Made by a program: the position numbers and the translations under genes. The notes under the pieces are model-generated. The model made no database searches. It was not told the DNA's origin and worked only from the letters and a program-made list of their open reading frames with translations. Positions 1 to 9,193 of a stretch of 64,000 nucleotides of DNA are shown in pieces (position 1 is the stretch's first letter; every line of letters begins with the position of its first letter). The stretch is from an uncultured Algibacter sp. (GTDB lineage: Bacteria > Bacteroidota > Bacteroidia > Flavobacteriales > Flavobacteriaceae): contig CALGNX010000010.1 in the NCBI GenBank assembly GCA_937958265.1, positions 114,755 through 178,754 on the forward strand, in the 5' to 3' direction.

Positions 1-1407
1 TTTAACAGATGGTTCTTGCTCTCCCATACTGGCCCATTCCCCACTATTTGTAGTAAATCCATCTATTAGTTTACGCTTACCAAAATCAGAAGAAAATTCA
101 GAAGAAGCATCTATACCTGTTGCTTCAGGAGCTAGATTCGTACCCGCCTCCTTATTCTCGATAATAACACTGCCGTAGTAAATCCGATCTGGATCACCTT
201 CATTTAATTCTGAAGATTCTAAAATATTTCTTAAAGTTCTCACTATTTTTCCTTCAAAAAAGACGGTTTCATTATCAGTAACCGTTATATCTTGGTCCAT
301 ATCTAGGTTTTCGTCTCTCACATAGAGCTCTAACTCCCCGTTATTATAACTGCTTCTTTCTACAATAATTTTAGAGTTATTATTATCAAAAGAAACAATA
401 GCCTCTGCACTTGGTTTATAAACTGATGTTTTAAAATTATAAAATGTGCGTTGTGGTAAATCTCTAGAACCCGACTGTTTCCAAAGTATTTTTTCATGAA
501 AAGGGTTTCTAGTTGCACCAAAAAGTAGAGGAAAAACGGCACGCTCTTTATTATCCATCCAATGTGGCTTACCCGGTTCTAATGCTACATCGTGCACAAA
601 GCCGCTATGCTCGGCCTGAAGGCTAGCAATTTTTTGCGCATAATCTAGCATCACATTATTACGATTAAAATCGGTATCGCGCTCTCCAATTCTTCCTGCC
701 CAAGTAACTCTATGCAAATTAAAAGGATTACTAAAATTATTTGTTCCTGCAAACATGCCCGATGCGCTAATTACATCGCCCATTCTTGGTGATAACTCGT
801 ATACGCCATCGCCCCCAGCTGAAAAACCAACTAGTATTATTTTATTACGGTTTAAATTGTATTTCTCTATGGCCAAACTAATTATGACATCAAAGGCCTT
901 TTCTGTCTGCCATATATGCCATCCATTCCATATATTTAATGGTACGCGAGGTACTATAAGCACGTAATTATTAGGAAAATTATTATAAAGACTTTTTTGA
1001 TTTTCCCACTGCTGGTCGTTACCCGCATCATTTGAAAAAATCCCGCCATGCATAGATATTACAAGACTACGTCCTTCCTGAACATTTGAATTTCCAAAGG
1101 TTTTAGTAATAAATTTAAAATTAAGACCGTCTATTTTTACCAAATCATTGTCGAAATCCTCATGGTGTGTGGCCTTTAAGTTGTTTATGTAATCGTCTGC
1201 TACTAAATCTCTGGCCGCTTCAGCAGTCTCTTTATTTAATGGCGTGTCTATATTGGCTAATGTTTCGACTGGCGAGCGGTTAGCTTTAGGTACGGTAAGC
1301 CAATTTTGCAACTCTGCTAAAGCTTGTTGAGAATTATCGGCTTGTGCATTTACAGAGACAACCGTGTATAAAAGAACAATAATTAAACAACTGTATTTTT
1401 TTTTCAT
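1..1407 (-). CDS. secreted alpha/beta hydrolase with C-terminal discoidin-like domain (partial)
   Basis: The start codon is ATG at 1407-1405 and the frame is open to the left edge, so the C-terminus is missing; about 469 residues are visible. The first ~22 residues form a signal peptide (MKKKYSCLIIV..., cleavage near VNAQA). An alpha/beta-hydrolase fold is supported by the MHGGIF stretch (oxyanion region), the nucleophile elbow GFSAGGDGVY and a downstream GKPHWMD that can supply the catalytic His. This GxSAGGDGVY signature is seen in secreted esterase / PHB-depolymerase-like proteins. The last visible ~45 residues (NLAPEATGIDASSEF, later DG and GEWAS) look like the start of an F5/8 type C (discoidin) domain, often a carbohydrate-binding module. 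A secreted carbohydrate esterase is an inference; the substrate is unknown. Confidence 0.75.
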   Translation of the reverse strand, partial: MKKKYSCLIIVLLYTVVSVNAQADNSQQALAELQNWLTVPKANRSPVETLANIDTPLNKETAEAARDLVADDYINNLKATHHEDFDNDLVKIDGLNFKFITKTFGNSNVQEGRSLVISMHGGIFSNDAGNDQQWENQKSLYNNFPNNYVLIVPRVPLNIWNGWHIWQTEKAFDVIISLAIEKYNLNRNKIILVGFSAGGDGVYELSPRMGDVISASGMFAGTNNFSNPFNLHRVTWAGRIGERDTDFNRNNVMLDYAQKIASLQAEHSGFVHDVALEPGKPHWMDNKERAVFPLLFGATRNPFHEKILWKQSGSRDLPQRTFYNFKTSVYKPSAEAIVSFDNNNSKIIVERSSYNNGELELYVRDENLDMDQDITVTDNETVFFEGKIVRTLRNILESSELNEGDPDRIYYGSVIIENKEAGTNLAPEATGIDASSEFSSDFGKRKLIDGFTTNSGEWASMGEQEPSVK

Positions 1408-1949
1408 AATTTCACTTTTTAAATTAAACCTTATTAGAGAGTAATATATTCCATTAACGTATTAAAAAATTATCGCTAAAATAACTTTTTAAAACGTTAA
1501 AAAAGAACACCTGTAAGACTCCTTTGTAACAACCTCTTTACTATAAATTTATTTTTGACTTAGAAATAATTTTAAAATTAAGGCCATATATACTTTTAAT
1601 CACTTTAAATTTATTCGATAAATTACTTAATTCATATTAAGAATTTTACACAAACCTTTGGATCGTATTAATGTAACCCTTTTTAGCACTGAGATTACGT
1701 ATGCAAGGTAAAAGAAATAGCTGTTTTTAATACCTAAGTACATTCTATACGTAAAACGTAGATTCACTAACTTTTTATTTTTTAAGATACAACAAAAAAT
1801 ATTACCATTGAATAATGTAACGGGCTTACGGTCTCTACTTACCTGCGTTAGGGATTGCAGTGAAAAGCCCACAGCCCGACTTTTTAGGAGGTGCGAGGAC
1901 TTGAAACGTAAAGCCCGACCCTTGCGGTAACGCCCAAATTATTATGGGT
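1408..1949. other. intergenic region, 542 bp, with one dispersed repeat copy
   Basis: No convincing gene is seen. The hydrolase promoter should lie near 1408-1500. The right end, 1845-1937, is a copy of the ~90-bp dispersed repeat described separately. An 81-codon open frame on the minus strand runs into that repeat and has no recognisable motif, so it is not called. Confidence 0.6.
1845..1937 (+). repeat. dispersed ~90-bp repeat, copy A
   Basis: It begins GCGTTAGGGATTG and ends CCCGACCCTTGCGGTAACGC plus CCAA. The terminal hexamers GCGTTA and TAACGC are reverse complements, and internal AGCCCGAC blocks recur. It is closely similar to 46726-46817 (opposite orientation) and more distantly to 36744-36833. 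The copy lies 12 bp beyond the stop codon of the PhnA-like gene. It resembles REP/MITE-type non-autonomous repeats; no transposase is nearby. Confidence 0.85.
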
Positions 1950-2528
1950 TTATATTTTTTTTACAAACGCGGTGATAATAACAGTTAGAGTTGGTCCCAC
2001 TTTACCTTCAATATATTGCTCGTTTTCATGATCTAAACGAATATTACGTACAGCGGTTCCCTGTTTTGCTACCATGCTAGAGCCTTTTACTTTTAAATCT
2101 TTAATTAACACAACAGAATCGCCAGTTTTTAAGACAACGCCATTAACATCGCGATGTATTAATTGTTCTGGATCTGCCTCGCCTTCTCCTGTTATTTTTG
2201 CAAATTCCAAAGTATCGTCTTCCAAATACATCATATCCAACAAATCTTTTGGCCACCCTTCTGCTCTTAAGCGCGAAAGCATTCGCCATGATGCTACTTT
2301 TACGGCGTCGTGCTCGCTCCACATACTATCGTTTAAACAACGCCAGTGGTTTGGTTCTGTACCTTCGGGGTTTTCAATTTGATTTACACAGGTTTTACAA
2401 GACACTAAAGATTTTTGTAAATTTTGGTCTTTTTGTGGTGCTAGTGTATGTATTTGTAACTGGTCTTGGTTTCCGCAGAGTTCGCATTTATTACCTGCTC
2501 TTTTGTATAACGTTCTTTCTAAACTCAT
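1950..2528 (-). CDS. PhnA/YjdM-like zinc-ribbon protein
   Basis: A 192-residue protein with an N-terminal four-cysteine zinc ribbon (CELC at 15-18 and CKTC at 44-47) and a C-terminal SH3-like PhnA domain recognisable from DVNGVVLKTGDSVVLIKDL and KVKGSS. The family was named from the E. coli phn locus, but PhnA is not needed for phosphonate breakdown and its role is unclear. It is the last member of a leftward run and ends just before dispersed repeat copy A. Start is ATG at 2528. Family assignment is firm; function is not. Confidence 0.85.
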   Translation of the reverse strand: MSLERTLYKRAGNKCELCGNQDQLQIHTLAPQKDQNLQKSLVSCKTCVNQIENPEGTEPNHWRCLNDSMWSEHDAVKVASWRMLSRLRAEGWPKDLLDMMYLEDDTLEFAKITGEGEADPEQLIHRDVNGVVLKTGDSVVLIKDLKVKGSSMVAKQGTAVRNIRLDHENEQYIEGKVGPTLTVIITAFVKKI

Positions 2529-2664
2529 TTTTAATTATTTAATGTTGCAATAATACTTATTCTGATTTAGAATATGCTAAAACGTTTTTATTTAAAACTG
2601 CTATTAATGCGAATACAGTTGTTTTTCGATTTTCTATTTAAACTAGTTTATTTATTACTTTACC

Positions 2665-3036
2665 TTACTCTTGACTACCTAATTGCGCTCGTATTTTTTT
2701 AGGCATGCCCTTTACTACCATATCGTAAGAGTGATCTATTAATGCTTTTACGAGTTTAGAGTTTAGTATGCCTTCGTTTAAATATAAGGTATTCCAATGT
2801 TTTTTACTCATGTGATACCCAGGGCGGATGGCACTAAAATCTGCTCGTAACACTGCTGAATATTCTGGGTCTGCTTTTAAATTTATGGCAGCGTTTCCTG
2901 TTTCCCATTTTTTTAAGGATACTAAAGCGAATATTTTACCTAGTACTTTAAAAACGAGTGTATCATCATTAAAAGGAAATTCTTCTGTTGTGGCATTTTT
3001 ATTAATGCAGTATGCTCTTATTTGCTCGACATCCAT
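2665..3036 (-). CDS. MmcQ/YjbR family DNA-binding-like protein
   Basis: A 123-residue protein of the MmcQ/YjbR (CyaY-like fold) family. Typical features are the N-terminal VEQIRAYCINKNATTEEFPF, the central KADPEYSAVLR and RPGYHMSKKHWNTLYL, and a C-terminal helix ending LIDHSYDMVVKGMPKK. Length fits the family (~115-125). YjbR members are described as having a double-wing DNA-binding motif, but the cellular role is unknown. It sits 85 bp after the DUF4230 gene on the same strand. Confidence 0.85.
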   Translation of the reverse strand: MDVEQIRAYCINKNATTEEFPFNDDTLVFKVLGKIFALVSLKKWETGNAAINLKADPEYSAVLRADFSAIRPGYHMSKKHWNTLYLNEGILNSKLVKALIDHSYDMVVKGMPKKIRAQLGSQE

Positions 3037-3121
3037 ATTTTAAGTTTTGTACTTCTTGGTGCAATAGGCGCAACACAGCTAACTTTCATGCCCTTATTTA
3101 TGGTTTTAATTAAAATAATAG

Positions 3122-3730
3122 CTATTTTAATTTTTCATTTTTAGCAGTCTCAATCTCTAAAGCAGAATAATCCAACTTCCAACCAATGGTTTCAACAATA
3201 GTCTCTACCAGTAAGATGGTTTCTAGGGCTTCCTTTTGTGCTGCTTGAATAAGGCCACTTTCTGGTATTTTATTACGTATATGTATTTTGGCTTCGTTAT
3301 GTAATCCTGTTAAATCGTTAGCTTCAAACCTGTTAAAATACCCATCTGTTTTATCGTAATAATTTAAATTAGTTTCTATGGTTAGTATCTCGGGTTGTGG
3401 GAAATGCTTTAATACTATTTTCTTTTTTTCTGTGTTTGCTTCTAACGCTATTTTGGATAAATCGTAACCTATATGAGCCTTAGCATTTATTACAACAAGG
3501 GCTTTTTTTCTGCTTGATACGAGCTTTAAAAAACGCTCTTTAACATTCTCGTAATGATAAATTTCAGCAAAATCGCCCTCTACAGTTATAAATTTACACA
3601 CTTTTTTTATTTTGTCTAATAAAATAGTAGACTGCGAGTTAACTAACTTTTTCTGCTTTACAGATTTCATTACTGTAACAACACCTAGAGTTACTAAAAT
3701 AGTAATGATTATAGCTAAAAAAACTTCCAT
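3122..3730 (-). CDS. DUF4230 family membrane-anchored protein
   Basis: A 202-residue protein with one N-terminal membrane helix (residues ~2-22, FLAIIITILVTLGVVTVM) and a soluble domain with the DUF4230 pattern: LDKIKKVCKFITVEGDFAEIY, KKALVVINAKAHIGYDLSKI and a C-terminal LETILLVETIVETIGWK. Function is unknown. The ATG at 3730 directly abuts the stop codon of the upstream cyclase gene (3731), so they are very likely cotranscribed and translationally coupled. Confidence 0.85.
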   Translation of the reverse strand: MEVFLAIIITILVTLGVVTVMKSVKQKKLVNSQSTILLDKIKKVCKFITVEGDFAEIYHYENVKERFLKLVSSRKKALVVINAKAHIGYDLSKIALEANTEKKKIVLKHFPQPEILTIETNLNYYDKTDGYFNRFEANDLTGLHNEAKIHIRNKIPESGLIQAAQKEALETILLVETIVETIGWKLDYSALEIETAKNEKLK

Positions 3731-4480
3731 TTAATTTAAGACTTTATATAACACAGGTTTACTTGGCGATGCATCATTCTCAAAAGGTGCAATTTGTAGG
3801 TTTAAAAAATACGCACCATCTTCAATTTTATTAGGTACGTAAATAAGTTCTGTAATTGTAGCATCCATTCGTATTTCACCTTTTGTATTCCAGAAAATAT
3901 TATGACCTACCAGCTCGCCACCATCCTTTTCCTTGTCTATACTTGGCACATCGATAAGTATATGTTTCACACCTTTGCTTACCAAAAATGCTACGGCGTC
4001 TGCCATTAAGTAAGGCCAATTGGTATTGGAGTGTTTCCTTGTTAATTTATCTTTAGTATTAGGCATAGTACGCAATACAATAGCATCACGTTTTTTATTT
4101 CCTAAAGCAAACTGTAACTGCTTTTTAGATATTACTTTATCTTCATTATAACTTTCTGGTGCCACTGTTATAACCTCGGCCAAGAAAAAAAAAGTTTTTA
4201 AATTTTTATTTATGGAGTGTACTTTTTCTGTAATATGCCCAACGCATTCTGTATGTGTGCCGTGGGCATGCGGATTAAAATATATGTTGTTAAAATTAAT
4301 AGCTGCACCTTTACTTACTGCAGCGACCCATTCGCCATCCTTTACTGGCTCTATTTTTGGCGTGTCGTGATACCAGGCATTTACATTTCTATTAGAAGAT
4401 TGTATGGGCACCGAAATATCCAAAGGTTGTGATAAATCTATTTGTAATTTCCTAGAGTTATATTGTATTGTTGCGATCAA
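3731..4480 (-). CDS. cyclase / kynurenine-formamidase-like metal hydrolase
   Basis: A 249-residue cyclase-family protein (PF04199 type). The metal-binding motif HAHGTHTECVGH spans residues 71-82, matching HxGTHxD-type sites although Glu replaces the usual Asp. The family includes kynurenine formamidases and isatin hydrolases; the substrate here is not determinable. The best start is TTG at 4480-4478, which overlaps the hemW stop codon (TTGA); no in-frame ATG precedes the conserved N-terminal region. It lies between hemW and DUF4230 in a tight operon. Confidence 0.8.
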   Translation of the reverse strand: MIATIQYNSRKLQIDLSQPLDISVPIQSSNRNVNAWYHDTPKIEPVKDGEWVAAVSKGAAINFNNIYFNPHAHGTHTECVGHITEKVHSINKNLKTFFFLAEVITVAPESYNEDKVISKKQLQFALGNKKRDAIVLRTMPNTKDKLTRKHSNTNWPYLMADAVAFLVSKGVKHILIDVPSIDKEKDGGELVGHNIFWNTKGEIRMDATITELIYVPNKIEDGAYFLNLQIAPFENDASPSKPVLYKVLN

Positions 4481-5610
4481 TTCAAATTAATTTTAAAAAG
4501 GGCGGAAGCTATTCCATCACTTAAAAATTTTCCCTTTTTTGAGGTTAATATTTTGTTGTTATCAATATACAATAATTGTTCTTGAATATAGATTTCTGCT
4601 TGTTGTAAAAGATATTTTTTATAGTTTTTACCAAATTCGCGCTCGACTTTTACTAGGGAAACACCCCAAATGGTGCGTAAACCCGTCATAACATACTCGT
4701 TATATTTATCTGTTACAGATAGGTTTTCTGTTTCGATGGGAAGTATATTGTTTTGTATTTTTTTTATATAAGTAGGATTATTTCTAACATTCCACCCGCG
4801 TGTACTTCCTTTAAAAGAATGTGCCGAGGGGCCAATACCCAAATAAGGTTTACCTTGCCAATACGCCGAGTTGTTTTTGCTAAAATATTGTGGTTTCCCA
4901 AAGTTGGAAAGCTCGTAATTTATAAAACCCGAAGCCTCTAACTTTTCTACAAGGATATTGAATTGCACTTGAGCTAAATCATCATCAATATTTGCAATAA
5001 CACCTTTTTTTATAAAGCTTTCAAGTGCCGTTTTAGGCTCTACAGTTAAAGCATAACAAGAAATGTGCGGGACATTAAATGCTAATACGGTTTCTATGTT
5101 TTTAATCCATTCCTGGTTATTTAAACCGGGGATGCCGTAAATTAAATCTACAGAAATATTATCGAAAAATTTTGTTGCCTCCTCCAAACATAAGACAGCT
5201 TCTTTTGCGTTGTGTGCGCGGTTCATCAGTTTTAAATCACGCTCAAAAAACGATTGTACACCTATACTTAAACGATTTACTGGACTTTGGGAAAGTTGCT
5301 GTATGCTTTCTTTTGATAAATCGTCGGGGTTAGCTTCTAAAGTAATTTCTGGCTGCTCTGCTACTTTATAATGTTTATAAACGGTTGTAATAATTAAATC
5401 TAACTCATTATTGGTTAGTAAACTTGGTGTGCCACCACCAAAATAAATAGTTTCTACAGTTTCGTTTTTAAACTCATCTTTGCGTAGCGCTAATTCTTTA
5501 ATTAAACATTGAACAAGCACATCTTTATTTTTCATAGATGTTGAAAAATGAAAGTCGCAATAAAAACAGGCTTGTTTGCAAAATGGAATATGAATGTAAA
5601 TGCCGCTAAT
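4477..5610 (-). CDS. hemW: HemW-like radical SAM protein; ATT start proposed
   Basis: HemW-type radical SAM enzyme, related to coproporphyrinogen III dehydrogenase and implicated in heme handling. The first ATG (5535) would give 352 residues without the iron-sulfur site. Upstream codons in the same frame encode SGIYIHIPFCKQACFYCDF, containing the CxxxCxxC cluster motif; the in-frame stop is at 5631-5629. No ATG, GTG or TTG lies between them. ATT at 5610-5608 stands exactly where homologues begin (MSGIYIHIPF), giving 377 residues, the usual length. Further HemW features: ETIYFGGGTPSLL, LTLEANPDD, NRLSIGVQSF and YELSNFGKP. Identity is firm; the start codon is inferred. Confidence 0.85.
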   Translation of the reverse strand: MSGIYIHIPFCKQACFYCDFHFSTSMKNKDVLVQCLIKELALRKDEFKNETVETIYFGGGTPSLLTNNELDLIITTVYKHYKVAEQPEITLEANPDDLSKESIQQLSQSPVNRLSIGVQSFFERDLKLMNRAHNAKEAVLCLEEATKFFDNISVDLIYGIPGLNNQEWIKNIETVLAFNVPHISCYALTVEPKTALESFIKKGVIANIDDDLAQVQFNILVEKLEASGFINYELSNFGKPQYFSKNNSAYWQGKPYLGIGPSAHSFKGSTRGWNVRNNPTYIKKIQNNILPIETENLSVTDKYNEYVMTGLRTIWGVSLVKVEREFGKNYKKYLLQQAEIYIQEQLLYIDNNKILTSKKGKFLSDGIASALFKINLN

Positions 5611-5689
5611 AATTTCCGATTTTAAGTTTTACTAATTAGGTTATTCAAATTTTGTTTGTTTTCACAAAATAGTTATAATTTATAACATA

Positions 5690-6244
5690 TTATTTTTTCA
5701 CCCTGTTTTCGTTCTGTTTTACAAAAGCATCCCAGCCGGTATAACTTTTACCTACTGTAACTTTACTAGAGTTATAAAAATGGCACACTGCCGCGGCTAA
5801 ACCATCTGTGGCATCTAAATTTTTTGGAAGTGTTTTTAAACCTAACAAACTTTGCAGCATTTTAGCAACTTGCTCCTTACTTGCACTTCCACTTCCTGTA
5901 ATAGCCATTTTAATTTTTTTAGGAAGGTATTCCGTTATTGGAATTTCCCTACTTAAACCAGCCGCCATAGCAACACCTTGCGCCCTGCCTAGCTTTAGCA
6001 TACTTTGCACGTTTTTACCAAAAAAGGGCGCTTCTATAGCTATTTCGTCTGGATTGTGTGTTTCTATAAGCTCGATAGTACGCTCGAAAATAAGTTTTAG
6101 CTTTAAATAATGATCGTTATATTTCTTTAAATCCAACTCATTCATTTGTAAAAACTGCATGTTTTTCCCAACTACTTTTATAAGTCCAAACCCCATAATA
6201 GTTGTACCAGGATCTATACCTAAAATAATACGCTCTCCTTTCAT
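5690..6244 (-). CDS. ruvC: crossover junction endodeoxyribonuclease RuvC
   Basis: Holliday-junction resolvase of 184 residues. The RNase-H-like core is seen as LGIDPGTT (first catalytic Asp, D11), IAIEAPFFGKN (Glu) and LDATDGLAAAVCH (C-terminal acidic residues). The chosen start, ATG at 6244, makes the protein begin MKGERIILGID and overlaps the upstream porin-like gene's stop codon (ATGA at 6241-6244); seven further in-frame codons upstream lie inside that gene. RuvC normally acts with RuvAB, which are not in this window. The gene lies 79 bp before hemW in the same operon direction. Confidence 0.95.
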   Translation of the reverse strand: MKGERIILGIDPGTTIMGFGLIKVVGKNMQFLQMNELDLKKYNDHYLKLKLIFERTIELIETHNPDEIAIEAPFFGKNVQSMLKLGRAQGVAMAAGLSREIPITEYLPKKIKMAITGSGSASKEQVAKMLQSLLGLKTLPKNLDATDGLAAAVCHFYNSSKVTVGKSYTGWDAFVKQNENRVKK

Positions 6245-6882
6245 AAATTTGCACAAAAATAACACCCATCAAGCGAAATAGACACACCAAGGGTTACCGT
6301 TAATAAGTCGCCATTAAAAGAGCCAAACCCATTAGAAACAGGATTAAATTCTTTTGCAAAACCTTTAATGTAAGCGGTATCCAAATAAACTGAAAAACTA
6401 TTTGAAACACCATAGTGCAACTCCAAACCGCCCATAACATTTAAGTAATTTGTAGTGTTATTCCCAAAATCACCTAAGGGCTTAATCATTGAAAAACCAG
6501 GACCTGCATGCACAAAAGCTCCTAATCTATTGGAAAAACTAGTTAATGCAGAAGCATTATATACCAATTGAACATTTATACGAGAATAATTTACCTTAAA
6601 TTCTGGTGTATTATTTGCTCTTGAAAACCGATTGTAACCAAAATCCAAATTTGCTCCTAATTTAGGCTTAAACATGTACTGAAACCCTAAATTAACAGTT
6701 GGAAAATTTATAGTCTTTGATTCAAAATTAGCTTCAAATCCATCTGAACTCGGGTTGTTAACACCTAAGGCAAACCGCGCTGTAAAGTCACCTTCACCCG
6801 CTTGTGAAAAACTTGAAAAACCAAACAGCAATAAAATAATAGCTAAATAAAAACCTATATTTCGTTTAAAACTTAAGATCAT
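6241..6882 (-). CDS. outer-membrane beta-barrel protein
   Basis: A 213-residue protein with a signal peptide (residues ~1-27, ending FSSFSQA). The mature part alternates hydrophobic and polar residues with aromatic-rich strands (VNLGFQYMFKPKLGANLDFGY, VNYSRINVQLVYN, GAFVHAGPGFSM, LELHYGVSNSFSVYLD), typical of an 8-strand OmpA/OmpW-like barrel. No peptidoglycan-binding OmpA C-terminal domain follows. It overlaps ruvC by four bases, so the two are probably cotranscribed, although no functional link is evident. Confidence 0.75.
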   Translation of the reverse strand: MILSFKRNIGFYLAIILLLFGFSSFSQAGEGDFTARFALGVNNPSSDGFEANFESKTINFPTVNLGFQYMFKPKLGANLDFGYNRFSRANNTPEFKVNYSRINVQLVYNASALTSFSNRLGAFVHAGPGFSMIKPLGDFGNNTTNYLNVMGGLELHYGVSNSFSVYLDTAYIKGFAKEFNPVSNGFGSFNGDLLTVTLGVSISLDGCYFCANL

Positions 6883-6913
6883 TGTAGTTATATTAATTTA
6901 ATTTGCAGCCTTC

Positions 6914-7888
6914 ATGCAAAATGTTTTAATAGACAAAACTAAACAATTCTTTTTTGTGCTTATTAAATTAAGCTTAGTTGTTAGTGCTTTTTATTTTATT
7001 TACCACAAATTAATACATAATAAGGCTTTAAGCATTAGTAGTTTTATTAATTTACTAAATAAAAACCAAGTTTTATCGCCTAAAAACATATTAATATTGG
7101 TAATATTAACGGGGTTAAATTGGTTTTTTGACATATTAAAATGGCAAGCACTAGTATTTTATGTTAAAAACATAACTTTTAAAAACGCTTTAAAACAAGT
7201 TTTTGGAGCATTAACAGCCTCAATATTTACACCCAACAGAATAGGTGAATACGGTGCCAAAGCAATGTACTACAAACCAAACCTAAGAAAACGCATAATG
7301 CTAGTTAATTTAGTAGGTAATATACTGCAAATGGCCGTTACAACAATTTTAGGAGTTATTGGTTTTTGTTTTTATGTTACAAAATACCAGCCTAGCATTA
7401 ATTACTTAAAATTTGGTAAAATCTTATTAATAAGCGTCTTTATATTAAGTATAACTTGCTTTCTTATAAAAAAAACTAACTATACCATTGGAAGCTTACG
7501 CTTAAAAAAAGCCCTAGATTTTCTTATTACATTTCCAAAAAATATATTGATAAAAAGTGCACTATTAGCATTAACTCGTTACGCTATTTTTTCTTTTCAA
7601 TTTTATGTTTTATTATCTATTTTTAAAATTAATTTCACTTACCTAGAAGCCATGGTTATTATAACTACTATGTATTTATTGGTATCGATAATACCTTCTG
7701 TTTTTATTTTTGATGTTCTGGTAAAAGGTAGTATCGCTACATATTTATTCTCATTAACTGGTGTAAACACATTAGTAATTCTTAGTATAATTACGACTAT
7801 GTGGATTTTTAATTTTGTAATACCAAGCATAATTGGGAGCTATTATGTAATTAGGTTTAAATACCCAAAAAACGAAAACTACTCATGA
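6914..7888 (+). CDS. lysylphosphatidylglycerol synthase/flippase-like membrane protein
   Basis: A 324-residue polytopic membrane protein with about eight hydrophobic segments, matching the LPG-synthase transmembrane / flippase-like family (PF03706 type). The helical pattern and the loop FTPNRIGEYGAKAMYY are characteristic. No aminoacyltransferase domain is present, so a lipid-linked-substrate translocase or accessory role is more likely than lysyl-PG synthesis. The next gene, a membrane glycosyltransferase, overlaps by four bases (ATGA), implying a shared pathway such as glycolipid assembly (inference). Confidence 0.7.
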   Translation: MQNVLIDKTKQFFFVLIKLSLVVSAFYFIYHKLIHNKALSISSFINLLNKNQVLSPKNILILVILTGLNWFFDILKWQALVFYVKNITFKNALKQVFGALTASIFTPNRIGEYGAKAMYYKPNLRKRIMLVNLVGNILQMAVTTILGVIGFCFYVTKYQPSINYLKFGKILLISVFILSITCFLIKKTNYTIGSLRLKKALDFLITFPKNILIKSALLALTRYAIFSFQFYVLLSIFKINFTYLEAMVIITTMYLLVSIIPSVFIFDVLVKGSIATYLFSLTGVNTLVILSIITTMWIFNFVIPSIIGSYYVIRFKYPKNENYS

Positions 7889-9021
7889 TTATATTAAGTT
7901 TAATTATAACGCTAGCTTACATGTCCTTAATAGGTAGTTTTATTTGGGGGTTTAGTCATGTTTCAGAATTTGAACTTGAAAATATACCTGCCAAAACTAA
8001 ATTTACCGTAGTTGTTCCTTTTAGAAATGAGGCAAAACATTTGGGAAAATTACTAAGATCAATTGAAGCCTTAAATTACCCCAACCATCTTTTTGAGGTT
8101 ATTCTTGTTGATGATGAATCGAAAGATAATTCCTTAGAAGTTATTAATAATTTTATTTTAAAAAGCGCACACAAAACTAAATACAACCTACATACTATTT
8201 CCAATGAAAGGCAAACAACATCTCCCAAAAAAGATGCTATAACCTTAGCAATAAAACAGGCAACTAACACGTGGATTATAACTACTGATGCAGATTGTGA
8301 ATTACCTAAATATTGGCTAGCTAGTTTTGATGAATACATCCAAAAAACTAAAGCTATTTGTATTGCTGCTCCTGTGGACTACGTAAACCTAAATTCATTT
8401 TTAAACCAATATCAAATATTAGACATCTTAAGTTTGCAAGGTGCTACTATAGGTGGTTTTGGTTTAGGCCAACCTTTTATGTGTAACGGTGCTAATTTTG
8501 CTTATAAGAAGTCTCTTTTTATAGCTGTTAATGGTTTTAATGGCAACACAAATATCGCGAGCGGAGACGATATATTTCTTCTTGAAAAAGTTAGAAAAAC
8601 ACACCCCAAACAACTCCATTACCTTAAATGCAAACAAGCCATTGTAACTACACAACCACAGCCCAACTGGCAAGGTTTACTAGCCCAACGCATACGGTGG
8701 GCAGCAAAAACAACAGCCTACAATAATTGGTTTGGTAAGCTTACTGGTTTTATTGTTTTGTTAATGAATTTCTTAGCTATTACGGTATTACTATTATTTT
8801 TTATAGATTTTTTAAACTTTAAAATACTTTTATGGCTGTGGCTTGTAAAATTTATTATTGACTTAGTTTTAATTTTTAAATCGGCATCTTTTTTTAATAA
8901 AAAACATATTTTAAAAAGCTACTTTCTAAGTTTTCTTATTTATCCTTTTTTTAGCCTATATGTTGTTTTTTTTGCCTCGTTCTCTGGCTATAATTGGAAA
9001 GGGCGTTACTTTAAAAAATAA
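7885..9021 (+). CDS. family 2 glycosyltransferase, membrane-bound
   Basis: A 378-residue GT2 enzyme. It has an N-terminal membrane helix (residues 1-22), a GT-A domain with TVVVPFRNEAKHL, VILVDDESKD, the metal-binding TTDADCELP, SGDDIFLLEK and the QRIRWAAK motif typical of processive-type GT2 enzymes, then two or three C-terminal membrane helices. Donor and acceptor are unknown. It begins within the stop codon of the flippase-like gene, so the two are translationally coupled. Confidence 0.85.
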   Translation: MIILSLIITLAYMSLIGSFIWGFSHVSEFELENIPAKTKFTVVVPFRNEAKHLGKLLRSIEALNYPNHLFEVILVDDESKDNSLEVINNFILKSAHKTKYNLHTISNERQTTSPKKDAITLAIKQATNTWIITTDADCELPKYWLASFDEYIQKTKAICIAAPVDYVNLNSFLNQYQILDILSLQGATIGGFGLGQPFMCNGANFAYKKSLFIAVNGFNGNTNIASGDDIFLLEKVRKTHPKQLHYLKCKQAIVTTQPQPNWQGLLAQRIRWAAKTTAYNNWFGKLTGFIVLLMNFLAITVLLLFFIDFLNFKILLWLWLVKFIIDLVLIFKSASFFNKKHILKSYFLSFLIYPFFSLYVVFFASFSGYNWKGRYFKK

Positions 9022-9193
9022 GCTATTTAATAAGAATTAATTATTACCGCTTTTTTATTTGAAAATGGGCTAGAAGAAAAAAAGAAACTATTATTTTCTT
9101 TTTATGAAATTTAAAAATATAACGCTATTGTATTACTAAACATATTAATAACAAAAAATGCACTATAACTTTACTATAACTTTGTGTTTTAAC

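Noticed and set aside
1627..1872. 81-codon minus-strand frame
   Set aside because: No motif, low-complexity composition, and it runs into dispersed repeat copy A.
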